From Streptomyces qinzhouensis (GTDB lineage Bacteria; Actinomycetota; Actinomycetes; Streptomycetales; Streptomycetaceae): a stretch of 64,000 nucleotides of DNA. Below, piece after piece: positions 9,167-18,437 of this stretch. The stretch lies in contig NZ_CP042266.1 of the NCBI RefSeq assembly GCF_007856155.1, forward strand, positions 2,480,001 to 2,544,000. Direction: 5' to 3'. A model generated the notes under the pieces. It searched no databases and was not told where the DNA came from. It saw only the letters and a program-made list of their open reading frames with translations. How positions within the stretch are numbered: position 1 is the first letter of the stretch; each line of letters begins with the position of its first letter. A program made the position numbers and the translations under genes.

Positions 9167-9210
9167 GTTAGCGATCGTTAACCTGAAGGGGAGTGTTAAC
9201 GCTCATTAAC
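9167..9210. promoter_or_regulatory. Pair of TetR-type operators
   Basis: GTTAGCGATCGTTAAC at 9167-9182 and GTTAACGCTCATTAAC at 9195-9210 are two near-identical 16-bp inverted repeats whose starts are 28 bp apart. They sit between the TetR gene and the carboxyltransferase gene, the second ending 31 bp before its start codon. Binding by the adjacent TetR protein is inferred from position and symmetry. Confidence 0.72.
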
Positions 9211-9241
9211 TGACGTCGTCCGGGCAAGGGGGCTCGATTCG

Positions 9242-10894
9242 ATGCCGCAGACACCCGTCCCGCCACGGCAGGCGCCCGCGCTGAGGAGCGCGGCCGATCC
9301 GGCGTCCGCGGCCTGGCAGGCCAATGAGGCGGGCCACCGGGAGCTGGCCGACGCGCTGCGCACCGCGCTCGCCGCGGCCCGGCTCGGCGGCGGCGAGAAG
9401 GCCCGCGCCCGGCACACCGCCCGCGGCAAGCTGCTGCCCCGCGACCGTGTCGACACCCTGCTCGACCCCGGCTCCCCCTTCCTGGAGCTGGCCCCCCTCG
9501 CGGCCCACGGGATGTACGAGGGCGCGGCCCCGGCCGCCGGGGTCGTCGCGGGTATCGGCCGGGTCGCCGGGCGCGAGACGGTGATCGTCGCCAATGACGC
9601 GACCGTCAAGGGCGGGACGTACTACCCCATGACGGTCAAGAAGCATCTGCGGGCCCAGGAGGTGGCCCTGGAGAACCGGCTGCCGTGCGTCTATCTGGTG
9701 GACTCCGGCGGCGCGTTCCTGCCGATGCAGGACGAGGTCTTCCCCGACCGGGAGCACTTCGGCCGGATCTTCTACAACCAGGCCCGGATGTCCGGTGCGG
9801 GCATCCCGCAGATCGCCGCCGTCCTCGGTTCCTGCACGGCGGGCGGGGCGTATGTCCCCGCGATGAGCGACGAGGCCGTGATCGTACGGAATCAGGGGAC
9901 GATCTTCCTGGGCGGTCCGCCCCTGGTGAAGGCCGCGACCGGCGAGGTCGTCACCGCCGAGGAGCTGGGCGGCGGCGAGGTGCACTCGCGGATCTCCGGG
10001 GTCACCGACCATCTCGCCGAGGACGACGCGCACGCGCTGCGCATCGTCCGGACCATCATGGAGACGCTCCCGGCCCGCGCCCCGCTGCCCTGGGCGGTCG
10101 CGCCCGTCGAGGAGCCCGCCGCCGACCCCGCGGGGCTCTACGGGGCGGTGCCGGTCGACCCGCGGACGCCTTACGACGTCCGGGAGGTGATCGCCCGGAT
10201 CACCGACGGCTCCCGGTTCGCCGAATTCAAGTCCGAGTTCGGACAGACGCTGGTCACCGGCTTCGCCCGGATTCACGGCCATCCGGTCGGCATCGTGGCC
10301 AACAACGGCATCCTGTTCGCGGAGTCCGCCCAGAAGGGCGCGCACTTCATCGAGCTGTGCGACCAGCGCGGCATCCCGCTGCTCTTCTTCCAGAACATCT
10401 CCGGCTTCATGGTCGGCAAGGACTACGAGCACGGCGGGATCGCCAAACACGGCGCCAAGATGGTGACCGCCGTGGCGTGTACGAGAGTCCCCAAGCTGAC
10501 GGTCGTCATCGGCGGTTCGTACGGCGCGGGGAACTACTCGATGTGCGGCCGCGCCTATTCTCCCCGCTTCCTGTGGATGTGGCCCAACGCCAAGATCTCC
10601 GTCATGGGCGGCGAGCAGGCCGCCTCCGTACTGGCGACGGTCCGGCGCGACCAGGCGGCGGCCCGCGGCGAGGAGTGGCCGGCCGCCGACGAGGAGGCGT
10701 TCAAGGCCCCCATCCGCGCCCGTTACGAGGAGCAGGGCAGCGCGTACTACGCCACGGCCCGGCTCTGGGACGACGGGATCATCGACCCGCTGGAGACCCG
10801 CCGGGTGCTGGGACTCGCCCTGACCGCCTGCGCGAACGCGCCGCTGCCCGCCAAGGACCCGTCGGCGCCGGGCTTCGGCGTCTTCCGGATGTGA
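9242..10894 (+). CDS. Acyl-CoA carboxylase carboxyltransferase subunit (methylcrotonyl-CoA carboxylase beta type)
   Basis: This 550-residue subunit transfers carboxyl from biotin to an acyl-CoA. The crotonase-fold halves are clear: [20 protein letters not shown] and [19 protein letters not shown] in the first half; [20 protein letters not shown] and [18 protein letters not shown] in the second. The [16 protein letters not shown] segment is typical of methylcrotonyl-CoA rather than propionyl-CoA carboxylases. The next gene, a biotin carboxylase, starts 8 bp after its stop, and HMG-CoA lyase follows, so leucine degradation is the likely pathway. Start at the ATG preceded by AAGGGGG. Confidence 0.93.
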   Translation: MPQTPVPPRQAPALRSAADPASAAWQANEAGHRELADALRTALAAARLGGGEKARARHTARGKLLPRDRVDTLLDPGSPFLELAPLAAHGMYEGAAPAAGVVAGIGRVAGRETVIVANDATVKGGTYYPMTVKKHLRAQEVALENRLPCVYLVDSGGAFLPMQDEVFPDREHFGRIFYNQARMSGAGIPQIAAVLGSCTAGGAYVPAMSDEAVIVRNQGTIFLGGPPLVKAATGEVVTAEELGGGEVHSRISGVTDHLAEDDAHALRIVRTIMETLPARAPLPWAVAPVEEPAADPAGLYGAVPVDPRTPYDVREVIARITDGSRFAEFKSEFGQTLVTGFARIHGHPVGIVANNGILFAESAQKGAHFIELCDQRGIPLLFFQNISGFMVGKDYEHGGIAKHGAKMVTAVACTRVPKLTVVIGGSYGAGNYSMCGRAYSPRFLWMWPNAKISVMGGEQAASVLATVRRDQAAARGEEWPAADEEAFKAPIRARYEEQGSAYYATARLWDDGIIDPLETRRVLGLALTACANAPLPAKDPSAPGFGVFRM

Positions 10895-10902
10895 GGACCA
10901 CC

Positions 10903-12855
10903 GTGACCATGTTCGACACCGTCCTCGTGGCCAACCGGGGCGAGATCGCGGTCCGTGTCATCCGGACCCTGCGCGCCCTCGGTATCCGTTCGGTCGCCGT
11001 CTTCAGCGACGCCGACGCGGGAGCCCGGCATGTACGGGAGGCGGACACCGCGGTCCGGATCGGCCCCGCGCCCGCCGCCGAGAGCTATCTCTCCGTCCCC
11101 CGACTGCTGGAGGCCGCGGCCAGGACCGGCGCCGACGCGGTCCACCCCGGCTACGGCTTCCTCGCCGAGAACGCCGCCTTCGCCCGGGCCTGCGCGGACG
11201 CCGGGCTGGTCTTCATCGGGCCGCCGCCGGCCGCGATCTCCCTGATGGGCGACAAGATCCGGGCCAAGGAGACGGTCCGGGCCGCCGGGGTGCCGGTGGT
11301 CCCGGGCTCCACCGGCTCCGGGCTGACCGACGCCGAACTGGCGGCGGCGGCCCGGGAGATCGGCATGCCGGTCCTCTTCAAACCGTCCGCGGGCGGCGGC
11401 GGCAAGGGCATGCGGCTGACCAGGCTGGAATCCGATCTGCTCGACGAGATCGCGGCGGCCCGCCGGGAGGCCGGTGCCTCCTTCGGCGACTCCACCCTGC
11501 TGGTGGAGCGGTGGATCGACCGGCCGCGCCATATCGAGATCCAGGTGCTGGCCGACGGCCAGGGGCGGGTGCTCCACCTCGGCGAGCGCGAATGCTCCCT
11601 CCAGCGCCGCCACCAGAAGATCATCGAGGAGGCGCCGTCCGTCCTCCTCGACGAGGAGACCCGGGCGGCGATGGGCGAGGCGGCCGTCCAGGCGGCCCGC
11701 TCCTGCGGCTACACCGGCGCCGGGACGGTCGAGTTCATCGTCCCCGGCAACGACCCTTCGCGGTACTACTTCATGGAGATGAACACCCGTCTCCAGGTCG
11801 AGCACCCGGTCACGGAGCTGATCACCGGCCTGGACCTGGTGGAGTGGCAGCTCCGGATCGCGGCGGGCGAGCCACTGCCGTACGAACAGCGGGACATCAC
11901 GCTCACCGGCCACGCGGTGGAGGCCCGGATCTGCGCCGAGGACCCCGCGCGCGGCTTCCTCCCCTCCGGCGGAACCGTCCTCGCCCTGCGCGAACCGGAC
12001 GGCGACGGGGTGCGCACCGACTCCGGGCTGAGCACCGGCACCGAGATCTCCAGCCTGTACGACCCGATGCTGTCCAAGGTGATCGCGTACGGCCCCGACC
12101 GGCCCACCGCGCTGCGCCGGCTGCGGGCCGCCCTCGCCGAGACGGTCACCCTCGGCGTCCCCACCAACGCGGGCTTCCTGCGCAGACTGCTGGCCCACCC
12201 CGCGGTGGTCGCGGGCGAACTGGACACCGGCCTGGTGGAGCGGGAGGCGGCCGGGCTGCTGCCGGACGCCGTGCCCGCCGAGGTGTACGCGGCGGCCGCG
12301 GCGGTACGGGCGGCCGCGCTGGCCCCCGTCCCCGACGCCGCCGGCTGGACCGACCCGTTCGGGGACCCGGGCGGCTGGCGGCTCGGCGGACCCCCGGCAC
12401 GGCTCGCCTTCCCGCTGCGAGTGCCGGGACATGAACCCGTCGTACAAGAGGCCCCCCGGGCGGCCGTGATCACCACCACCACGGTCACCGTCACCCTCGA
12501 CGGCATCACCCACACCTTCCACCGGGCGGACGACTGGCTGGGGCGCGACGGCGACTCCTGGCAGGTCCGGGACCACGACCCGGTGGCCGCCGCCCTCTCC
12601 GCCGCCGGGCACACCGGTGCCGACACCCTCGCGGCCCCCATGCCCGGCACGGTGACGGTGGTCAAGGTCGCCGTCGGCGACGAGGTCACGGCCGGGCAGA
12701 GCCTGCTCGTCGTGGAGGCGATGAAGATGGAACACACGATCTCCGCACCGCACGCGGGAACCGTCACCGAGCTGGATGTGACGCCCGGGGCGACCGTGGC
12801 CATGGACCAGGTGCTGGCCGTGGTCACACCTTCGGAAGAAGGGGACGGGCGATGA
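10903..12855 (+). CDS. Biotin carboxylase/biotin carboxyl carrier protein (methylcrotonyl-CoA carboxylase alpha)
   Basis: The protein is about 650 residues. It carries an ATP-grasp biotin carboxylase ([52 protein letters not shown]), a linker, and a C-terminal biotinyl domain with [14 protein letters not shown]. The biotinylated Lys is about 45 residues from the C terminus. Ribosome spacing to GAGGA favours the GTG at 10903 over the ATG two codons later. The frame stays open far upstream inside the preceding gene, but that is a shadow. The stop overlaps the next start by 4 bp. With the upstream carboxyltransferase it forms a two-subunit carboxylase. Confidence 0.93.
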   Translation: MTMFDTVLVANRGEIAVRVIRTLRALGIRSVAVFSDADAGARHVREADTAVRIGPAPAAESYLSVPRLLEAAARTGADAVHPGYGFLAENAAFARACADAGLVFIGPPPAAISLMGDKIRAKETVRAAGVPVVPGSTGSGLTDAELAAAAREIGMPVLFKPSAGGGGKGMRLTRLESDLLDEIAAARREAGASFGDSTLLVERWIDRPRHIEIQVLADGQGRVLHLGERECSLQRRHQKIIEEAPSVLLDEETRAAMGEAAVQAARSCGYTGAGTVEFIVPGNDPSRYYFMEMNTRLQVEHPVTELITGLDLVEWQLRIAAGEPLPYEQRDITLTGHAVEARICAEDPARGFLPSGGTVLALREPDGDGVRTDSGLSTGTEISSLYDPMLSKVIAYGPDRPTALRRLRAALAETVTLGVPTNAGFLRRLLAHPAVVAGELDTGLVEREAAGLLPDAVPAEVYAAAAAVRAAALAPVPDAAGWTDPFGDPGGWRLGGPPARLAFPLRVPGHEPVVQEAPRAAVITTTTVTVTLDGITHTFHRADDWLGRDGDSWQVRDHDPVAAALSAAGHTGADTLAAPMPGTVTVVKVAVGDEVTAGQSLLVVEAMKMEHTISAPHAGTVTELDVTPGATVAMDQVLAVVTPSEEGDGR

Positions 12856-13793
12856 CCGCCCCCGGACTGCCGATGCGCTTCCCGGCCCCCGGCCTGCCGG
12901 CCCGGGTCACGATCCACGAGGTCGGCCCCCGGGACGGCCTCCAGAACGAGAAGACCACAGTCCCCACCCCGGTCAAGGCCGAATTCGTCCACCGCCTCGC
13001 CGCCGCCGGACTCACCACCGTCGAGGCCACCAGCTTCGTCCACCCCTCGTGGGTGCCCCAGCTGGCCGACGCGGAAGAGCTCTACCCCCTCCTCGGTGAT
13101 CTGCCCGGCGTCCGGCTCCCCGTCCTCGTACCCAACGAGAAAGGGCTGGAGCGGGCGGTCGAGCTCGGCGTCCGGAGCATCGCCGTCTTCGGCTCGGCGA
13201 CCGAGACCTTCGCCCGGCGGAATCTGAACCGGACCGTCGACGAATCCCTCGCCATGTTCGAGCCGGTGGTCAGCCGCGCCAAGGCCGACGGGATCCGGGT
13301 CCGCGGCTATCTCTCCATGTGCTTCGGCGACCCCTGGGAGGGCCCGGTCCCCCTCGAACAGGTCGTCCGCGTCGCCCGGCGGCTGCGCGACCTGGGCTGC
13401 GACGAACTCTCCCTCGGCGACACCATCGGCACGGCGACCCCGGGCCATGTCCGGGCCCTGCTCGACCGGCTCGGCGAGGAGGGCGTGCCCGACTCCGTAC
13501 TCGCCGTCCACTTCCACGACACCTACGGCCAGGCCCTCGCCAACACCCTCGCGGCCCTGGAGCACGGCGTCACCACCGTCGACGCCTCGGCCGGCGGGCT
13601 CGGCGGCTGCCCCTACGCGCGCAGCGCCACCGGGAACCTCGCGACCGAGGACCTGGTGTGGATGCTCCACGGCCTCGGCATCGAAACCGGCGTCGACCTC
13701 GGTCTGCTCGCCGCCACCAGTCTCTGGATGGCGGAGAAGCTGGGCCGCCCCAGCCCCTCCCGCACCGTCCGCGCCCTGTCCCCCAAGGAGTGA
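12852..13793 (+). CDS. Hydroxymethylglutaryl-CoA lyase
   Basis: This 313-residue enzyme cleaves HMG-CoA to acetoacetate and acetyl-CoA. It has the TIM-barrel signature [16 protein letters not shown] at residues 19-34 and the catalytic-cysteine loop [17 protein letters not shown] near residue 250, with metal-binding [10 protein letters not shown] in between. It overlaps the carboxylase by ATGA and is followed 4 bp later by an acyl-CoA dehydrogenase, completing most of a leucine pathway. No methylglutaconyl-CoA hydratase is present in the operon. Confidence 0.94.
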   Translation: MTAPGLPMRFPAPGLPARVTIHEVGPRDGLQNEKTTVPTPVKAEFVHRLAAAGLTTVEATSFVHPSWVPQLADAEELYPLLGDLPGVRLPVLVPNEKGLERAVELGVRSIAVFGSATETFARRNLNRTVDESLAMFEPVVSRAKADGIRVRGYLSMCFGDPWEGPVPLEQVVRVARRLRDLGCDELSLGDTIGTATPGHVRALLDRLGEEGVPDSVLAVHFHDTYGQALANTLAALEHGVTTVDASAGGLGGCPYARSATGNLATEDLVWMLHGLGIETGVDLGLLAATSLWMAEKLGRPSPSRTVRALSPKE

Positions 13794-13797
13794 CCCC

Positions 13798-14952
13798 ATG
13801 CCGCTGGACCACCGGCTCACGCCCGAGCACGAGGAACTCCGCCGCACGGTGGAGGAGTTCGCCCATGAGGTGATCGCTCCGAAGATCGGCGATTTGTACG
13901 AGCGCCATGAGTTCCCGTACGAGATCGTCCGCGAGATGGGCCGGATGGGACTGTTCGGGCTGCCGTTTCCCGAGGAGTACGGCGGTATGGGCGGCGACTA
14001 CCTCGCCCTCGGTATCGTCCTGGAGGAGCTGGCCCGGGTCGACTCCTCGGTCGCGATCACCCTGGAGGCGGCGGTCTCCCTCGGCGCCATGCCCGTCTAC
14101 CGCTTCGGCACCGAGGAGCAGCGCCGTGAGTGGCTGCCGCGGCTCTGCTCCGGGGAGCTGCTGGGGGCCTTCGGGCTCACCGAACCCGAAGGCGGCTCCG
14201 ACGCGGGCGGCACCCGCACGACGGCCGTCCGCGACGGCGACGAGTGGGTGATCAACGGCTCCAAATGCTTCATCACCAACGCGGGCACCGATATCACCGG
14301 TCTGGTCACGGTCACCGCGGTCACCGGGCGCGGGACGGACGGCAGGCCGGAGATCTCCGCCGTCATCGTCCCCTCCGGCACCCCCGGTTTCACCGTCGCC
14401 CCCGCCTACTCCAAGGTCGGCTGGAACGCCTCCGACACCCGCGAACTCTCCTTCGACGGTGTCCGGGTGCCGCTGGCCAATCTGCTGGGCGAGGAGGGCC
14501 GCGGGTACGCCCAGTTCCTCCGCATCCTCGACGAGGGCCGCATCGCCATCTCGGCCCTCGCCACCGGGCTGGCCCAGGGCTGTGTCGACGAGTCCGTGAA
14601 GTACGCCGGGGAACGGCACGCCTTCGGCCGCCCCATCGGCGCCAACCAGTCGATCCAGTTCAAGCTCGCGGACATGGAGACGCGGGCGCATATGGCCCGC
14701 GTGGGCTGGCGCGACGCGGCGTCCCGGCTGGTGGCGGGCGAGCCTTTCAAGAAGGAGGCGGCGATCGCGAAGCTGTACTCGTCGACGATCGCGGTCGACA
14801 ACGCCCGCGACGCCACCCAGATCCACGGCGGCTACGGCTTTATGAACGAGTACCCGGTGGCCCGCATGTGGCGCGACTCCAAGATCCTGGAAATCGGCGA
14901 GGGCACGAGCGAGGTCCAACGCATGCTGATCGCCCGCGAACTGGGCCTGTGA
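13798..14952 (+). CDS. acdH: Acyl-CoA dehydrogenase (isovaleryl/short branched-chain type)
   Basis: The enzyme is 384 residues. It has LGAFGLTEPEGGSDAGGTRT and FITNAGTDITGLVTVTAVTG around the FAD site and IHGGYGFMNEYPVARMWRDS with EIGEGTSEVQRMLIAREL at the C terminus, all typical of acyl-CoA dehydrogenases. Its place at the end of the carboxylase/HMG-CoA lyase operon suggests oxidation of isovaleryl-CoA or related branched acyl-CoAs. AcdH of S. coelicolor and S. avermitilis, described for branched-chain amino acid catabolism, occupies the same place as I recall it, hence the symbol. A longer open frame upstream is a shadow of HMG-CoA lyase. Confidence 0.9.
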   Translation: MPLDHRLTPEHEELRRTVEEFAHEVIAPKIGDLYERHEFPYEIVREMGRMGLFGLPFPEEYGGMGGDYLALGIVLEELARVDSSVAITLEAAVSLGAMPVYRFGTEEQRREWLPRLCSGELLGAFGLTEPEGGSDAGGTRTTAVRDGDEWVINGSKCFITNAGTDITGLVTVTAVTGRGTDGRPEISAVIVPSGTPGFTVAPAYSKVGWNASDTRELSFDGVRVPLANLLGEEGRGYAQFLRILDEGRIAISALATGLAQGCVDESVKYAGERHAFGRPIGANQSIQFKLADMETRAHMARVGWRDAASRLVAGEPFKKEAAIAKLYSSTIAVDNARDATQIHGGYGFMNEYPVARMWRDSKILEIGEGTSEVQRMLIARELGL

Positions 14953-15260
14953 CCCGGGCCCGGGGGGCCCATTTCGGCGGTTGGGCACGGTTGCGACGGG
15001 GGTAGGTCGAGGGTCTTGTCGGGTGCGGGTGGGTCGGGTGCCTCCGGGCTTGCCCGTACCGTCACTGGATTGGTTGCCCGCCAGGAGGTTTCCCCCTTTC
15101 CCGTGGGGCGAGGGAAGGGCATTTGGGGGCGCGGGGAACTGCGCGAGCAGCCCATGACGGCCCGCGGCGGGAACACAACCCCGCCGGACACGGCGCTCGC
15201 CACGAGGTCGCCGCACCCGACAAGTGCGTGCACAGGGAGCCTGGGGGCCACCCCCAAGAA
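14953..15260. other. Intergenic region with repeated elements, no receptor gene
   Basis: This 308-bp spacer between acdH and the siderophore reductase contains no credible reading frame. It holds a partial copy of the interspersed element (14989-15051) and, at about 15126-15163, a GGCGCGGGGAACTGCGCGAG block that I recognise as a frequently repeated Streptomyces intergenic sequence. Just before the iron box, CTGGGGGCCACCCCCAAG forms a small hairpin. Confidence 0.55.
14989..15051 (+). repeat. Interspersed intergenic element, copy A (partial)
   Basis: About 63 bp here, containing TTGTCGGGTGCGGGTGGGTC and CCTCCGGGCT, is roughly 90% identical by eye to the reverse complement of 56637-56699. It carries only the outer half of the longer element seen at 44735-44879 and 56504-56699. 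Confidence 0.65.
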
Positions 15261-15287
15261 GAGGCAAGGTTAGGCTAACCTTGCCTC
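15261..15287. promoter_or_regulatory. Iron box: perfect 27-bp palindrome abutting a start codon
   Basis: The left arm GAGGCAAGGTTAG (15261-15273), one central G (15274) and the exactly complementary right arm (15275-15287) make a perfect palindrome. It contains the TTAGGCTAACC core of DmdR1/DtxR-type iron boxes. It ends directly against the ATG at 15288. TAGGCT at 15271-15276 could be the -10 element, which would put transcription initiation at or next to the start codon and give a leaderless mRNA. Iron-dependent repression by DmdR1 is the established role of such boxes. Confidence 0.88.
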
Positions 15288-16142
15288 ATGGTTCCGTTCC
15301 GGTTCTTCGACCTTCGGGTCGCCCGCACCCGCGGGCTCACGCCCTCTCTCATCCGCGTGACGTTCCAGGGGTTCCCCGACGACGACGCGCTCGACGCGTT
15401 CGACTCCGGTGGGCGCGACCAGTCGCTGTCGCTGTTCCTGCCGCACCCTCACCAGGACGCCCCGGTCGTCCCGGTGGACGCCGGGGACGGCAGTGCGATC
15501 TTCGCCGCCTGGCGGGCGCTGCCCGAGTCCACCCGCGCGGTGATGCGCTCGTACACGGTCCGGGAGCAGCGGCGGACCGAGACCGGCGGGCGGGAGTTCG
15601 ACATCGACTTCGCCGTGCACGAGGACGGCGGACCGGCCTGCCGCTGGGCGCAGACCGCCGCGCCGGGGAAGCGGGCGATGGTGCTGGGGCCGGCGATCGC
15701 GGAGAACACCTCCGTACGCTGCCAACCGCCCGCCGACACGGAGTGGGTGCTGCTCTGGGGCGACGAGACCGCGCTGCCCGCGATGGCCGCGATCCTGGAA
15801 TGGCTGCCGGTGGGCATGAAGACCCGGGTATGGGTGGACGTCCCGCACGCGGCGGACCGGATCGAACTGAAGACGGACGCGGACGCGGAGATCGTCTGGC
15901 TGGTCCGGGACGAGGGCGCACCGTCCGCCGTGGCGGCGGTGGCCGCCGCCGAGCTCCCCGAGGGGACTCCGTACGCCTGGATCGCCGGGGAGTCGGGCGG
16001 CGTCAAGGCGCTGCGGCGGCATCTCGTGGGTGAGCGGGGTATCGACCGCCGCCGGGTGACGTTCGTGGGCTATTGGCGGCGCGGGGTGAGCGAGGACGGT
16101 CTGCGCGACGATCCCGCTCTCGCGGAGATCGACGAGAGCTGA
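15288..16142 (+). CDS. Siderophore-interacting protein (FAD-dependent ferric-siderophore reductase)
   Basis: This 284-residue cytosolic flavoprotein should reduce ferric siderophore to release iron. It has an FAD-binding beta-barrel with MRSYTVREQRR (R-x-Y-T/S flavin motif) and DIDFAVHEDGGPACRWAQTA, followed by an NAD(P)H-binding SIP domain with LLWGDETALPAMAAILEWLP and AYAWIAGESG-like IAGESGGVKALRRHLV. It corresponds to the gene preceding desA in S. coelicolor. The iron box runs right up to its ATG, and no ribosome site precedes it. Confidence 0.9.
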   Translation: MVPFRFFDLRVARTRGLTPSLIRVTFQGFPDDDALDAFDSGGRDQSLSLFLPHPHQDAPVVPVDAGDGSAIFAAWRALPESTRAVMRSYTVREQRRTETGGREFDIDFAVHEDGGPACRWAQTAAPGKRAMVLGPAIAENTSVRCQPPADTEWVLLWGDETALPAMAAILEWLPVGMKTRVWVDVPHAADRIELKTDADAEIVWLVRDEGAPSAVAAVAAAELPEGTPYAWIAGESGGVKALRRHLVGERGIDRRRVTFVGYWRRGVSEDGLRDDPALAEIDES

Positions 16143-16906
16143 CGGGCCGCCTCCGGCGGAGGGGCGGGGTCATCGCCCTGTACGGCGGGTGCCCGGGCCA
16201 CCACTTGGGCGGATACGCGACGGGCCCGCACCCGAGGCCGGATCTCCGGCACGGGACCAGGGGCAGGCGCCAACCGAAGAGCGGGTGCCCGCACCGCCCC
16301 GGGAGGGACGCACGGGCCGGACCCCGACCGCCCGTGCCGCCCGGAGCGGCGGACGCACGCGGGGCCGGACCTCCGGCGCGGGACCGGCAGCGGGTGCCCA
16401 CCGCACGGCGGGCACCCGGGCCACCTCGGGGCGGATACGCGCCGGGGCCGGACCCCGACCGCCGGGGCCGCACGGGGCAGCGGGCGCCCGGCCCGTACGG
16501 GCAACTCCCCCGGGCCGCACGGCCCGAGCGGCAGTCACGTGCCGCGCGGACGCACTACGGGCCGCGAGGCCCGTGCGGCGGACCAGCACCAGGCGCCGCC
16601 CGGGCGCTCGTCGGCCACGGCTGGTTGATATCCGGCCAAAATATAAGCAACCACCGCATACGCGGTCTTGCGGGGCGCCCAGCGGGCATGCATGTTCCGG
16701 GCAGTCGCGGATCACTCCTGTTCAGGCGGGAACCACCGACCGCCCGCAAGACCCGCAACACCCCTCCCTCCGCGCCGGTTCACCCGCCCGGAGGGGCCCG
16801 CACCACCCCGTGCGACCCGTCGAGTGCGACAACCGGTCAACCGGCGTGTGAACAACGCCATACGCAGGCCGTCTCATCAGGGGCGGAGGCCGATTCCCAA
16901 GGGAAG
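16143..16906. other. Long intergenic region before desA, with degenerate repeats
   Basis: About 760 bp separate the reductase from the desA iron box, and I see no convincing gene. The first half (about 16186-16332 and 16357-16467) holds degenerate repeats. CGGGCCAC...GCGGATACGCG occurs near 16192 and 16416, GCCGGAYCTCCGGCRCGGGAC near 16233 and 16363, and GGGCCGGACCCCGACCGCC near 16313 and 16449. The second half is less GC-rich, with an AT stretch around 16636-16650. Several long open frames run through it on both strands, but they are low-complexity Arg/Gly/Pro translations. Confidence 0.55.
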
Positions 16907-16925
16907 TTAGGTTAGGCTAACCTTC
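16907..16925. promoter_or_regulatory. Iron box upstream of desA
   Basis: TTAGGTTAGGCTAACCTTC is a close match to the 19-bp actinobacterial iron box, with the 15-bp perfect core AGGTTAGGCTAACCT at 16909-16923. It lies 69 bp before the desA start. It shares its centre with the box before the reductase gene, so one DmdR-type repressor would control both units. Confidence 0.9.
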
Positions 16926-16994
16926 CTCACGTCGCCCTCGCACCCCCACCTGTCCGGAGGCGCGACCAAGTCCCCGTATCCGGGAGGACATTGC

Positions 16995-18437
16995 ATGCGC
17001 TCGCACCTGCTCAATGACGTAACGGCGGAGAGCTACCGGCGCTCCGTGACCGAAGGAGTCGAGCGGGTGGCGAACCGACTCGCCACGACCCGGCAACCGT
17101 TCACGGGGGTCACCGCCGAAGAACTCGCGCCGGTGATCGCCGAAATCGACCTCGACCGGCCGCTGGGCGACTCCTCCGCCGCCCTCGACGAGCTGGAACA
17201 GGTCTATCTGCGGGACGCCGTCTACTTCCACCACCCCCGCTATCTCGGCCACCTCAACTGCCCGGTCGTCATCCCCGCCGTACTCGGCGAAGCCGTGCTC
17301 TCCGCCGTCAACTCCTCCCTGGACACCTGGGACCAGAGCGCCGGCGGCACCCTGATAGAGCGTCGGCTGATCGACTGGACGGCGGCCAGGATCGGCCTCG
17401 GCGGCGCCGCCGACGGCGTGTTCACCAGCGGCGGGACCCAGTCCAACCTCCAGGCGCTGCTGCTCGCCCGGGAGGAGGCGAAGACCGCCGACCTCGGCAA
17501 ACTGCGCATCTTCACCTCGGAATGCAGCCACTTCAGCGTCCAGAAGTCCGCGAAACTCCTCGGCCTCGGCCGGGACGCGGTGATCGCCCTGCCCACCGAC
17601 CGCGACCGGCGGATGCGCACCCTGGCGCTCGCGACCGAGCTGGAGCGGTGCCGGGCCGATGGCCTGGTCCCGATGGCCATCGTCGCCACGGCCGGGACCA
17701 CCGACTTCGGCTCCATCGACCCACTGCCGGAGATCGCCGAACTGGCCCAGCGGTACGGGGCCTGGATGCACGTCGACGCCGCGTACGGCTGCGGACTGCT
17801 CGCCTCCCCCACCCGCCGGCACCTCATCGACGGCATCGAGCACGCCGACTCCGTGACCGTGGACTACCACAAGTCCTTCTTCCAGCCGGTCAGTTCCTCC
17901 GCCGTGCTGGTGAAGGACGGCGCGACCCTGCGCCACGCCACCTACCACGCGGACTATCTGAACCCCCGCCGGACCGTCGAAGAGCGCATACCCAACCAGG
18001 TCGACAAGTCCCTGCAGACCACCCGCCGTTTCGACGCCCTGAAGCTGTGGCTGACGCTGCGCGTCATGGGCGCCGACGGGGTCGGCGGGCTCTTCGACGA
18101 GGTCTGCGAGCTGGCCGCGGCCGGCTGGGAGATGCTGGCCGCCGACCCCCGCTACGACGTCGTCGTCCAGCCACAGCTCTCCACACTGGTCTACCGCTGG
18201 ATCCCGCCGAATGTCACCAGCCCCGCCATGATCGACCGGGCCAATCTCTACGCCCGCAAGGCACTCTTCGCCTCGGGGGAGGCCGTCGTGGCCGGAACCA
18301 AGGTCGACGGCCGTCAGTACTTGAAGTTCACCCTGCTCAATCCCGAGACGACGACCGACGACATCGCCGCCGTACTCGATCTGATCGCCGGCCATGCCGA
18401 GCAGTACCTGGGAGAGAACCTTGTCCACGCCTCTTGA
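16995..18437 (+). CDS. desA: DesA, lysine decarboxylase of desferrioxamine biosynthesis
   Basis: This 480-residue group II PLP-dependent decarboxylase converts L-lysine to cadaverine, the first step to desferrioxamines. The PLP-binding lysine is K293 in [18 protein letters not shown]. Other marks are [36 protein letters not shown] and [15 protein letters not shown]. Translation starts at the ATG after GGAGG, downstream of the iron box. It is the first gene of an operon with desB, desC and desD, and its 3' end overlaps the desB start by 17 bp. Confidence 0.96.
   Translation: MRSHLLNDVTAESYRRSVTEGVERVANRLATTRQPFTGVTAEELAPVIAEIDLDRPLGDSSAALDELEQVYLRDAVYFHHPRYLGHLNCPVVIPAVLGEAVLSAVNSSLDTWDQSAGGTLIERRLIDWTAARIGLGGAADGVFTSGGTQSNLQALLLAREEAKTADLGKLRIFTSECSHFSVQKSAKLLGLGRDAVIALPTDRDRRMRTLALATELERCRADGLVPMAIVATAGTTDFGSIDPLPEIAELAQRYGAWMHVDAAYGCGLLASPTRRHLIDGIEHADSVTVDYHKSFFQPVSSSAVLVKDGATLRHATYHADYLNPRRTVEERIPNQVDKSLQTTRRFDALKLWLTLRVMGADGVGGLFDEVCELAAAGWEMLAADPRYDVVVQPQLSTLVYRWIPPNVTSPAMIDRANLYARKALFASGEAVVAGTKVDGRQYLKFTLLNPETTTDDIAAVLDLIAGHAEQYLGENLVHAS

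Noticed and set aside
16189..16851. Gene in the long gap before desA
   Set aside because: Several frames are open on both strands but all are Arg/Gly/Pro-rich with no ribosome site; the DNA shows degenerate repeats instead.
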